DNA from: JASLDZ01 sp964242895
GTDB lineage: Bacteria; Pseudomonadota; Alphaproteobacteria; Caulobacterales; Caulobacteraceae
Assembly: GCA_964242895.1 (NCBI GenBank)
Contig: CAXTBN010000007.1
Coordinates: forward strand, 1-64,000
Length of the DNA stretch: 64,000 bases
Reading direction: 5' to 3'
Position numbers and translations under genes: made by a program. Below, piece after piece: positions 25,320-36,442 of the stretch. Position 1 is the stretch's first letter, and every line of letters starts with the position of its first letter. Under the pieces are notes generated by a model. The model was not told the DNA's origin and did not search any database. It worked only from the letters and a program-made list of their open reading frames with translations.

Positions 25320-26183
25320 TCAGAACGGGAACCACTGCCGGCGGCGGCTGTAGGCCAGGTAGCCGACGTTGGCGCCCAGCCGCAGGCCCACGCCCGCGCG
25401 CATGGGGGCCAGCGTGATCTCGTCGGCGCGCTGGTAGTTCACTCCGATGCCCCCGATGAAGTAGGCTGTGCCCTCCACGCCGGGGAAGCGGCGGTAGATC
25501 ATGTCCGGGTACTGCAGGTTGTAGCAGAGGGTGAAGGCGCGGCTGCCGTTGCCGCCGAAGTCCCAGCCCACCGATGGGCCCTGCCAGTACACCGTCTCAG
25601 GCCGGCGATGCTTCATGTAGAGCAGGCCTTTGCCGTAGCGCAGGCCGGCGATGAAGGCCCCTGAGCCCTCCTCGCCGGCGATGTAGGCGGTGGGGTGGCC
25701 GTTGTCGCGGAAGATGCGCTCCACCGCCGAGCCGACCGCTTCGGCGGTGACGCCCAGGAAGTTGCTGGCACCCTGCACGATCTCGTTGCGGTTGTAGGTC
25801 TCCGCACGCGTCGAGGCGGGATAGTTGGGGTGGAAGTCGGGCGTCGGCGGCCCCTCTGGTTCGTCGCCGCGCCGGTCGGGAACGTAGCGGCCGTCGTCGT
25901 AGCCGTCGGCCGGGGGCGGCGCATAGCGGTCGTCGGGCCGGCCGGACGGGAGCGGATAGGTCGGCTGGGTCTGCGCGGGCCGCGCCGTGTAGCCGCCGGC
26001 GTCCGGATAGGCCGGAGCGGTCGGCTGGGCGTAGGTCGCGGGCGGCGTGTACGGCGCGGGCTGGCCCGTGTCGCCGTAGGTCGTGCGCGGGCGGGAGGCG
26101 GTCTGCGCCCAGGCCGGCAGGCCGGAGGCGCCCGCTAGGCCCGCGGCGAGCAGGGTGCGGCGGGGCAGGCGATGGTCGGTCAT
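25320..26183 (-). CDS. eipA: EipA-like DUF1134 envelope integrity protein
   Basis: This 287-residue protein starts with a Tat-like signal (LPRRTLLAAGLAGASGLPAWA). A disordered tyrosine/proline-rich linker runs to about residue 120. The DUF1134 domain then begins with NRNEIVQGASNFLGVTAEAVGSAVE and contains VGWDFGGNGSRAFTLCYNLQ and GVNYQRADEITLAPMRAGVGLRLGANVGY. DUF1134 is EipA, a small periplasmic beta-barrel protein required for envelope integrity in Brucella and Caulobacter. The long linker is larger than in the described members. It lies 24 bp upstream of the glycosyltransferase genes and 46 bp after crtW. Confidence 0.85.
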   Translation of the reverse strand: MTDHRLPRRTLLAAGLAGASGLPAWAQTASRPRTTYGDTGQPAPYTPPATYAQPTAPAYPDAGGYTARPAQTQPTYPLPSGRPDDRYAPPPADGYDDGRYVPDRRGDEPEGPPTPDFHPNYPASTRAETYNRNEIVQGASNFLGVTAEAVGSAVERIFRDNGHPTAYIAGEEGSGAFIAGLRYGKGLLYMKHRRPETVYWQGPSVGWDFGGNGSRAFTLCYNLQYPDMIYRRFPGVEGTAYFIGGIGVNYQRADEITLAPMRAGVGLRLGANVGYLAYSRRRQWFPF

Positions 26184-26229
26184 GGCGCGGCTCCGGTCTG
26201 CCCCGGACGCGGGCTTGGGCGCGACGTGC

Positions 26230-27009
26230 TTAACGGGCGATGAACCCGGCCCGCACGTCGGTTCCCGGCGAGGCCCCGGCGGCGCGGCGGTAGGCGGGCA
26301 GCCGCCACCAGGGCGTGGCCGGCGAACGGTGGTGCTCCAGGTGCAGGCCGAAGTGGAAGCAGGCCAGGAGCGAGGGCAGCCACGGCCAGTCGAGCGTGCG
26401 CGCGTTGTGCCGGTCGGCGAAGGCGACGGTCTCGCGCTTGTGCCGGTGCGGCAGCCAGGTGCCGAAGGTGAACAGCTGCAGCGACGAGCCGATCGCCGGC
26501 AGGCCCCAGAACACCGCCGTGTTCAGCGGGCTCGCGCCCAGCAGCAGGTACAGGAGCAGCACGCCGGTGATGGCCCCCTGCTGCGGCCAGCCCCAGTACT
26601 CGCGGAAGAACTTCACGTACCAGCGCCAGAAGCTGCGGGGCGCGCCGGTGTGGAAGTCCGGGTCGCCGTCGTCGCCCGCGTGGCGGTGGTGGGCATGGTG
26701 CTTGCGGGCCAGCTCGCGGTACGGGAAACCGGCGTAGAGGCCAAGGGCGAGCTGGCCCAGCGCCGCGTTCACGCGCGGACGGCCGGGCGCGAGGCTGCCG
26801 TGCATGGCGTCGTGCGCCACGATGAACATGCCGGCGCCCAGCCAGCTCTGCACCAGCACCAGCACCACGGCGAAAGCCGCCCACGCCGGGCTCTGCGCCG
26901 CGCGCGCCAGGGGAAAGCCGAACACGCCCACCAAGTGCACGGCCGTCCAGGCGCCGATGATGGCGGTGGCCAGGAGGAGGCCCGTCGCGGTCTGGCGGAG
27001 GCGGGTCAC
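26230..27009 (-). CDS. crtW: Beta-carotene ketolase (4,4'-oxygenase)
   Basis: This 259-residue di-iron membrane oxygenase is of the CrtW type. The histidine clusters are AHDAMHG (H66-H70), KHHAHHRH (H104-H108) and LHLEHHRSP (H223-H227), embedded in four hydrophobic helices. It converts beta-ionone rings to 4-keto rings (canthaxanthin, and astaxanthin with CrtZ). The GTG at 27009 overlaps the crtZ stop (GTGA). Carotenoids would sit in the inner or outer membrane. The early pathway genes (crtE, crtB, crtI, crtY) are not in this window. Confidence 0.92.
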   Translation of the reverse strand: MTRLRQTATGLLLATAIIGAWTAVHLVGVFGFPLARAAQSPAWAAFAVVLVLVQSWLGAGMFIVAHDAMHGSLAPGRPRVNAALGQLALGLYAGFPYRELARKHHAHHRHAGDDGDPDFHTGAPRSFWRWYVKFFREYWGWPQQGAITGVLLLYLLLGASPLNTAVFWGLPAIGSSLQLFTFGTWLPHRHKRETVAFADRHNARTLDWPWLPSLLACFHFGLHLEHHRSPATPWWRLPAYRRAAGASPGTDVRAGFIAR

Positions 27010-27512
27010 GGCGGCGCGGCGTCCTGCGGGGCTCCCACGCCCCCCAGGACGCGCAGCCTCGCCTTCAGCTTGCGGACGTCCGGCGCGTAGAGGAAGCCGA
27101 AACTGACGGCGCCGTCGCGGCCACGCGTCGCGTGGTGCAACTTGTGCGCCTGCACCAGCCGCTTGGCGTAGCCCGAGCGCGGGACGAGGCGGAACGGGAA
27201 GCGGCCGTGCACCAGCCCGTCGTGCACCACCGCGTACATGACGCCGTAAGCGGTGACGCCCAGCCCGGCCCACCACGCCGCTCCCCAGCCCGGCGCGTGG
27301 CCGAGCAGGAACAGCAGGATGGCCGGCGCCGCGAACACCACGGCGAACCAGTCGTTCTTCTCCAGCACGCGGTCGTGGGGCGTGTGGTGGCTCTCGTGCC
27401 AGCCCCAGCCCCAGCGCGAGTGCATCACGTAGCGGTGCACCGCCCAGGCGAACACCTCCATGCCGACGAAGGCGCCGGCGGCGATCAGGATCTCGAGCAG
27501 CAAGAGGGTCAT
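27006..27512 (-). CDS. crtZ: Beta-carotene 3-hydroxylase
   Basis: This is a 168-residue fatty-acid-hydroxylase-superfamily enzyme with the CrtZ histidine pattern: AVHRYVMH (H26, H31), WHESHHTPH (H39, H42, H43), VHDGLVHGR and AHKLHHATRG. Four membrane segments are present. It hydroxylates the C3 of beta-ionone rings, yielding zeaxanthin or, with CrtW, astaxanthin. It is the first gene of a run crtZ-crtW-eipA-GT4-GT9 on the minus strand and is divergent from a secreted protein gene. Confidence 0.93.
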   Translation of the reverse strand: MTLLLLEILIAAGAFVGMEVFAWAVHRYVMHSRWGWGWHESHHTPHDRVLEKNDWFAVVFAAPAILLFLLGHAPGWGAAWWAGLGVTAYGVMYAVVHDGLVHGRFPFRLVPRSGYAKRLVQAHKLHHATRGRDGAVSFGFLYAPDVRKLKARLRVLGGVGAPQDAAPP

Positions 27513-27602
27513 GGACGCGCCTATCTAAGCGCGATCCGTCGCTTAGGCGAGCGCGGCCGCGGCTCGCGTTGGAAAGATCGCAGCTTGGACACGCATCCGG
27601 TT

Positions 27603-27631
27603 TTGCCGGCGGCGTCGACAGGGTTTATCCT
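27603..27631 (+). promoter_or_regulatory. Candidate promoter for the secreted protein at 27687
   Basis: TTGCCG (27603-27608) and TATCCT (27626-27631) are spaced 17 bp apart, each 4/6 to the sigma-70 consensus, and lie 56 bp upstream of the ATG. This is the least GC-rich part of the divergent intergenic region. Confidence 0.35.
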
Positions 27632-27686
27632 GACCGCCGATAACACACGCGCCGGACCACGGCGCACGCCCGGGAGGCCCCACCAC

Positions 27687-28781
27687 ATGCGACGCGCCCG
27701 TCTCGCCACGCCCACCCTCGCCGCTCTGGCCACGCTGCTGGCGGGCGTCGCCGCCGCGCCCCTCCACGCCGCGCCGGCGAGCGGCGGCTACACGGCGCCG
27801 CGCAACGGCTGGGGCCAGCCGGACCTGAGCGGCAATTGGACCAACGTCAGCCTGACGCCCGAGCAGCGCGATCCCAAGCTCGGCGCCAAGTCGAGCTACA
27901 CGCCCGAGGAGGTCGCGGCGAAGCAGAAGGCCGTCGACGCGGAGGTGGCCGAGGGCAACAAGAACAGCGACCCCAACGCAGGCGCCCCCACCAAGGGCGG
28001 CGACAAGCTGCCGGCCAACACCCGGCCCGAGTTCGCCGCCGCGGGCGGCGCGGTCGGCGGCTACGATCGCGGCTGGCTCGACCCCGGCTCGCGCATCATG
28101 ACGGTGAACGGCGAGGCGCGCACCTCGGTCCTGACCACGCCCGACGGCCGCGTGCCCAAGGGCCGGGGCGGCATGGACATCCCCGCCGACTACCGACACT
28201 ACGCCAACCGCTTCGACAATCCCGAGTGGATGTCGCTGGGCGAGCGCTGCGTGATGGGCTTCGGCCGCAACGCCGGACCGCCCATGCTGGCCAACGGCTT
28301 CTACAACAACGACTACCAGATCATCGAGACGCCGACCGAGGTCGCGATCGTGATCGAGATGGTGCACGACGTGCGCCACATCCGTCTGAACGCCCAGCAC
28401 CGCACCGACGGCCTGCGGCCCTGGATGGGCGACACGGTGGGCCACTGGGAGGGCGACACCCTCGTCGCCGAGACCACCAACTTCCCCGAGTCCATGGGCT
28501 ATCACGGCGCCTGGCGCGACCTGAAGGTGACCGAGCGCTTCACGCGCAAGGGGCCGAACCGGCTGCTGTACCAGTTCGTCGTCGACGCGCCCTCGACCTG
28601 GGACAAGCCGTGGGGCGGCGAGTACGAATTCCACCCGCTCGACGGGCAGATCTACGAGTACGCCTGCCACGAGGGCAACTACGCCCTCGAGCACATGCTC
28701 GCAGGCGCCCGCGCGGAGGAGACCAAGAAGACCGGGGCCGAAGCTCCGGCCCCGGCCGGCGCGGCGAAGTCGGGCGACTGA
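27687..28781 (+). CDS. Secreted hypothetical protein
   Basis: This 364-residue protein has a clear signal peptide (LAALATLLAGVAAAPLHA). The mature part opens with NGWGQPDLSGNWTNVSLTPEQRDP, a motif I recall in secreted proteins of Caulobacterales, sphingomonads and Acidobacteria with no known role. A later beta-rich domain includes NDYQIIETPTEVAIVIEMVHDVRHIRL, GHWEGDTLVAETTNF and TERFTRKGPNRLLYQFVVD, which looks like a lipocalin- or sugar-binding-type sheet. Cysteines are few. It is monocistronic, convergent with the oxoprolinase gene. Function unknown. Confidence 0.75.
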   Translation: MRRARLATPTLAALATLLAGVAAAPLHAAPASGGYTAPRNGWGQPDLSGNWTNVSLTPEQRDPKLGAKSSYTPEEVAAKQKAVDAEVAEGNKNSDPNAGAPTKGGDKLPANTRPEFAAAGGAVGGYDRGWLDPGSRIMTVNGEARTSVLTTPDGRVPKGRGGMDIPADYRHYANRFDNPEWMSLGERCVMGFGRNAGPPMLANGFYNNDYQIIETPTEVAIVIEMVHDVRHIRLNAQHRTDGLRPWMGDTVGHWEGDTLVAETTNFPESMGYHGAWRDLKVTERFTRKGPNRLLYQFVVDAPSTWDKPWGGEYEFHPLDGQIYEYACHEGNYALEHMLAGARAEETKKTGAEAPAPAGAAKSGD

Positions 28782-28804
28782 TCCCGTGATTCGGGTGAAG
28801 GAGG

Positions 28805-32440
<3,636 letters not shown>

Positions 32441-32467
32441 GGGCGGACGCGATAGCCGCAAACGACA

Positions 32468-32498
32468 AGGCCGGCCACGGGCGAACCCGCGCCGGCCT
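32468..32498 (-). terminator. Candidate terminator after the amidohydrolase gene
   Basis: AGGCCGGC (32468-32475) and GCCGGCCT (32491-32498) pair exactly, with an inner CGGG/CCCG extension closing a short loop. Read on the minus strand the hairpin is followed by TTGTCGTTT. It separates the lemA-to-amidohydrolase unit from the oxoprolinase gene. Confidence 0.45.
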
Positions 32499-32600
32499 GT
32501 CCAAGCCTACTGTCGCCGTCCGGTCGCGAGGAGCGTCGGCGAGAGCGGCGCCGCAGAAACGATCACCCCGCCCTGCCCGCCCATGGGAGCCCGGACGCGG

Positions 32601-33896
32601 TTAAGCGCCCGTAAAGCCGGGGCGCCGATGGACGGCCCCGCCCTTCATCACGAACACCGGGCGGGCGAGAGCCTCCAGGTCCGCGGTCGGGTCGCCCGTC
32701 CAGGCGGCAAGGTCGGCGAAGGCGCCCGTCGCGACGCGGCCGAGGTCGTCGCCGCGGCCCAGCACGCGGGCGTTCACGGCGGTGGCGGCGGTGAGCGCCT
32801 CGACGGGGGTCATGCCGGCGGCCGCCATCAGCTGCAGCTCGCGCCGACTGTCGCCGTGGGGGAAGACGCCGACGTCGGAGCCGCAGCCGATGGTCACGCC
32901 CACCCGGCGGGCGGTTCGGAAAGCGGTGTCGGCGGCGCGCATGGCGGCGGTGGGCGGCGCGCCGGGCTTCCAGCCGCCGAAGTAGCGGCTGGTGGACTCC
33001 ACCGCGGTGAGCGTCGGCATGTAGGCGATGCCGCGGCTCTTCATCAGCGCGAAGGTGGCTTCCGTGCCGCCGTAGCCGTGCTCCACCGTCTGCACCCCGG
33101 CGGTCGCGGCGCGGCGCATGCCCTCGTCGGTGGCCGAGTGCACCGCGACGGGGCGGCCGAGGTCGTGGGCGACGGCGACCATGGCGTCGAGCTCGGCCTG
33201 GGTGAAGGCGGGCTCCGCCTCGCCGTGCGGGCCGGTGCGGTAGTCCGCGTAGATCTTGATCCAGTCGGCGCCCGCGGCCGCCTGCTCGCGCACGGCGCGC
33301 ACGCCCTCGTCGACGCCCGAGACCTCCTGCGCGCCCTGCGGCAGGTCGGCGCCCGCGCCGGGGTAGTTGCGCCGCGCCGGGCCGTAGGCGCCGCGGGCGA
33401 CGATGGCGCGGGTGGCGACCCACAGGCGCGGACCGGGGACGATCCCCTGCTCGATGGCGCGCTTGAGCCCCACGTCGGCGTCGCCGGCGCCCTCGGTGCC
33501 GAGGTCGCGCAGGGCGGTGAAGCCGCTGTCGAGGTGGCGGCGCGCGTGGACCACGGCGCGGGCGGTGCGCAGGCTCAGCGGCTCCTTGATCACCTGATCG
33601 TCCCACGGCGTCTCATCGTAGGGATGCAGGAACAGGTGGCTGTGCAGGTCCATCAGCCCGGGCGTAAGCGTCGCACCGGGCAGGTCGATCACCGTCGCGC
33701 CGATGGGCGAGCCGATCTGCGCGGCGGCGGCGACGGCGGCGATCCGGTCGCCCTGCACCAGCACGACCCAGCCGGTGCGCACGGGCGCGCCGGGCGTCCA
33801 CACGCGCTCGGGGCGGAGCAGCGTCAGCGGCGCGTCGCCGGCCCGCGCCGCCGCGGGCAGCGCCAGCAGGCCGGCGAGAAGCGAGCGGCGCCTCAC
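32601..33896 (-). CDS. Secreted amidohydrolase (imidazolonepropionase-like)
   Basis: This 431-residue amidohydrolase-superfamily enzyme has an N-terminal export signal (RRRSLLAGLLALPAAARA, Tat-like or Sec). Metal-binding residues are MDLHSHLF (HxH), DWIKIYADYR (the carboxylated lysine position), VAVHSATDEG, VEHGYGG and GCGSDVGVFPH (catalytic Asp). The group contains prolidase-like Xaa-Pro and Xaa-Arg peptidases and other cyclic amidases; the substrate is unknown. The GTG at 33896 overlaps the stop of the TPM-domain gene (GTGA), so it is the last gene of the lemA cluster. Confidence 0.87.
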   Translation of the reverse strand: MRRRSLLAGLLALPAAARAGDAPLTLLRPERVWTPGAPVRTGWVVLVQGDRIAAVAAAAQIGSPIGATVIDLPGATLTPGLMDLHSHLFLHPYDETPWDDQVIKEPLSLRTARAVVHARRHLDSGFTALRDLGTEGAGDADVGLKRAIEQGIVPGPRLWVATRAIVARGAYGPARRNYPGAGADLPQGAQEVSGVDEGVRAVREQAAAGADWIKIYADYRTGPHGEAEPAFTQAELDAMVAVAHDLGRPVAVHSATDEGMRRAATAGVQTVEHGYGGTEATFALMKSRGIAYMPTLTAVESTSRYFGGWKPGAPPTAAMRAADTAFRTARRVGVTIGCGSDVGVFPHGDSRRELQLMAAAGMTPVEALTAATAVNARVLGRGDDLGRVATGAFADLAAWTGDPTADLEALARPVFVMKGGAVHRRPGFTGA

Positions 33897-34597
33897 AGTT
33901 CGCGCAGGTCGTCGGGGAAGGCGTTGAGCCGCGGGCCGGTCGGCGGGAAGTGCGCCGCCAGCGCCGCGCCGCACACCTCCACCGCGTGCACGAAGCCGCC
34001 GCCGGTGACGCCGCCCTTCATGCCGTGCGAGACGGCCGCGGCCGCCTTGCGCCACTCGCCCTCGCCGACGCGGTCGTGGATCAGCTTGTCGGCCACCACC
34101 TCGACCATGCGGTCGCCCAGCGAGGCGTAGATGAGCACGCCCGTGCGGTCGGGCGCGGCCGCGAGCCCCGTGGCGGAGAACTGCGACAGCGCCGCCCTGT
34201 GCACCTTGGCGCGCTTCAGCACGGCCGGCGTCAGGAAGCGGCGCACGGCGGGGATCTGTCCGATCGCGAAGACCAGCGCGAACACCAGCGCCTGCAGGGC
34301 GACGAAGGCGCCCACCGTGTCGACGATGGACGGCCCGGCCCCACGCGCGGCGGGCGCCTCCCAGCCGCCCGTCCCGCCCAGCAGCGCGAGGTGCAGCGTC
34401 GGGTGCAGCCCCGCCCACACCGCCAGGAACGGCGGCAGGAACGCGGCCAGCGCCGCCCAGGCGATGGGCACTTCGGCGTAGTCGTCGGCCTCGGGCGCGA
34501 GCACGCAGACGATCTCGCCCGAGGTGCCCTCCTCCGCGCGGCGGACGGCGTCGGCGATGGCGCGGCGGTCTTCCGCGGTCAGGGTCGTCTTGGCCAT
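33893..34597 (-). CDS. TPM-domain membrane protein
   Basis: This 234-residue protein has a TPM (TPM_phosphatase) domain beginning AEEGTSGEIVCVLAPEADDYAEVP. It has hydrophobic segments AALAAFLPPFLAVWAGL and FVALQALVFALVFAIGQIP, then AVHRAALSQFSATGL-like motif HRAALSQFSATG and VLIYASLGDRMVEVVADKLI, which belong to the second TPM half. The C-terminus (GVTGGGFVHAVEVCGAALAAHFP) is conserved in this subfamily. It is predicted to sit in the inner membrane. It starts at an ATG sharing one base with the upstream ygcG-like stop (TGATG). Function is not established. Confidence 0.82.
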   Translation of the reverse strand: MAKTTLTAEDRRAIADAVRRAEEGTSGEIVCVLAPEADDYAEVPIAWAALAAFLPPFLAVWAGLHPTLHLALLGGTGGWEAPAARGAGPSIVDTVGAFVALQALVFALVFAIGQIPAVRRFLTPAVLKRAKVHRAALSQFSATGLAAAPDRTGVLIYASLGDRMVEVVADKLIHDRVGEGEWRKAAAAVSHGMKGGVTGGGFVHAVEVCGAALAAHFPPTGPRLNAFPDDLREL

Positions 34598-35579
34598 CAC
34601 CAGCTGCCCGACGCGCCGCCGCCGCCGAACGAGCCGCCGCCGCCGGAAAAGCCGCCCCCGCCTCCCCCGCCACCGAAGCCCCCGCCCGAGCCGCCGCCCC
34701 AGTCGTCGCCGCCGCCGCCGCGCCCGCTCATGGCGCCCAGCACCACCCAGGGCAGCNNNNNNNNNNNNNNNNNNNNNNNNNNNNNNNNNNNNNNNNNNNN
34801 NNNNNNNNNNNNNNNNNNNNNNNNNNNNNNNNNNNNNNNNNNNNNNNNNNNNNNNNGTCGTCGCCGCCGCCGCCGCGCCCGCTCATGGCGCCCAGCACCA
34901 CCCAGGGCAGCCAGCCCATGCCGCCGCCGCCGCCGCGTCGCCCTCGACCGAAGATGGAGGAGACGACGAGGAACAGGATGAAGATCCCGACGAAGCCCGG
35001 AACACCGCGCGAGCGGCCGTGCCGCGTCGCGTGCGTGTCGTCCTGCGCCGTCGCCGCCTGGGCGTTGGCCTGGTGCGCCTGGTCGTCGGGCAGGGCGAGC
35101 TGGTCTGCGATGGCGTCCGCCCCGTCGCGCACGCCGCCGTTGACGTCGCCGGCGCGGAACTTGGGCAGGACGCGTTCCTGCAGGATCACCGACGACAGGG
35201 CGTCGGTGAGCGTCGCCTCCAGGCCGTAGCCGACCTCGATCCCGACCTTCTTGTCGGTGGGCGCGACCACCAGGATCACGCCGGTGTTCTTGCCCTTCTG
35301 GCCGATGCCCCAGGCGCGGCCGAGCTGGTAGCCGTAGTCCTGCACGTCCAGCCCGCCCAGCGAGGGGATGGTGGCCACCACCAGCTGGCGGCCGGTGGAC
35401 TGCTCCAGCGCCTGCGAGCGGGCGGTGATCGCCTGCACGGTGTCGGCGTCGAGCACGTGCGCGGCGTCGACCACCCTGCCGGTCAGCGGCGGGAAGGTCG
35501 GAGCGGCCAGCGCCGGCCGCCCCGCCGCGAGCAGGGCGAGCGCCGCCGCCGCAAAGGCGGCGGCGAGGCGGCGGATCAT
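34597..35579 (-). CDS. YgcG-like TPM-domain protein, interrupted by an assembly gap
   Basis: This exported TPM-domain protein has a signal peptide (RRLAAAFAAAALALLAAGRPALA) and the domain FPPLTGRVVDAAHVLDADTV...GRQLVVATIPSLGGLDVQDYGYQLG. A transmembrane segment (VGIFILFLVVSSIFG) follows, and then a glycine-rich tail ending in ASGSW. The 100-N gap at 34757-34856 lies in the tail and would shift the frame as written. The sequences on both sides of the gap are the same 55 bases; removing one copy with the gap (155 nt) gives one continuous 275-codon frame. It follows lemA with an ATGA overlap, the common lemA-tpm pairing. Confidence 0.85.
34702..34756 (+). repeat. 55-bp copy on the left of the scaffold gap
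   Basis: These 55 bases are identical to 34857-34911 on the other side of the N run. They are part of the YgcG-like gene and most likely the same genomic sequence present at the ends of two contigs. Confidence 0.9.
34757..34856. other. 100-N assembly gap
   Basis: Exactly 100 N, the conventional placeholder for a gap of unknown length. The identical 55-bp flanks indicate that the contigs overlap and that no sequence is actually missing. Confidence 0.97.
34857..34911 (+). repeat. 55-bp copy on the right of the scaffold gap
   Basis: Direct, exact repeat of 34702-34756. GC-rich glycine-codon repeats next to it (GCC/CCG runs) explain why the assembler failed to join the contigs. Confidence 0.9.
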
Positions 35580-36325
35580 CGGGCGGGCGCGGTGGTGGTC
35601 GTCGACGTCGTGCTCGTCTGCCCGGGCATGGCCGACGCCGCTGACGGCGTTCCGCCCATCGGGGCAGGCGCGCCGGGCGCCGCCGCGGAGCCGCCCGCGG
35701 GCGGGATGTTGAAGCTGACGGTGGGCGCGGTCTGCGCCGCGGCGGTGGCGGCGAAGGGCTGCGCCTCCTTCTGCGAGGCGTACAGCGTCTTGGCCCACAG
35801 CACGGTGGGGAAGGTGCGCAGCGTCGTGTTGTAGTCCTGCACGGCGCCGTTGTAGTCGCGCACGGCCACCTGGATGCGGTTCTCCGTCCCCTCCAGCTGC
35901 GACTGCAGGGCCATGAAGTTGGTGTTGGTCTTCAGGTCGGGATAGCGCTCCTGCACCACCATCAGGCGGCCCAGCGCCTGGCCCAGCTCGCCCTGCGCCT
36001 GCTGGTACTGGGCGATCTTCTGCGGGTCGCTGACGTCGGCGGCCGAGACGTTGATGCTGGTGGCCCGCGAGCGGGCGTTCTGCACGTCCACCAGGATGGC
36101 GCGCTCGTTGGCGGCGGCGCCCTGCACGGTGGCCACGAGGTTGGGGATCAGGTTGGCGCGGCGCTGGTAGTCGCTCTGCACGTCGCCCCAGGCCGCCTTC
36201 ACCGCCTCGTCCTTGGTCGGGATGGCGTTCACGCCGCAGCCGGAGAGGGCCGGAGCCGCGACGGCGACCGCAGCGAGGGTGAGCGCGAGGCGGGTGTTCG
36301 CTCGCGTCGTGGAGGTCTGGGTCAC
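35576..36325 (-). CDS. LemA-family lipoprotein
   Basis: This 249-residue protein begins with a lipoprotein signal (LALTLAAVAVAAPALSGCG), with lipobox LSGC. The LemA helical domain follows: NAIPTKDEAVKAAWGDVQSDYQRRANLIPNLVATVQG is the family signature, and continues through QLEGTENRIQVAVRDYNGAVQDYN. A low-complexity Ala/Pro/Ser/Thr tail ends the protein. LemA proteins often precede TPM-domain proteins, as here, but their role is unknown. The GTG at 36325 is the start that gives the signal peptide; an AGAGGA lies upstream. Confidence 0.88.
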   Translation of the reverse strand: MTQTSTTRANTRLALTLAAVAVAAPALSGCGVNAIPTKDEAVKAAWGDVQSDYQRRANLIPNLVATVQGAAANERAILVDVQNARSRATSINVSAADVSDPQKIAQYQQAQGELGQALGRLMVVQERYPDLKTNTNFMALQSQLEGTENRIQVAVRDYNGAVQDYNTTLRTFPTVLWAKTLYASQKEAQPFAATAAAQTAPTVSFNIPPAGGSAAAPGAPAPMGGTPSAASAMPGQTSTTSTTTTAPAR

Positions 36326-36442
36326 GGGAGATCCTCTGTCGGCGGTGCGCCCCCGCACGGCCTTGTGTGAGGCGGAAGCTAGGCGCGATCCAGGGCCGGA
36401 TGAAGGGATGAAGCAGAGCTGGACGATTAAGATTGCGACACG

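Noticed and set aside
34757..34856. Frameshift or pseudogene in the YgcG-like gene
   Set aside because: The disruption is an assembly placeholder with identical flanks; joining them restores the frame.
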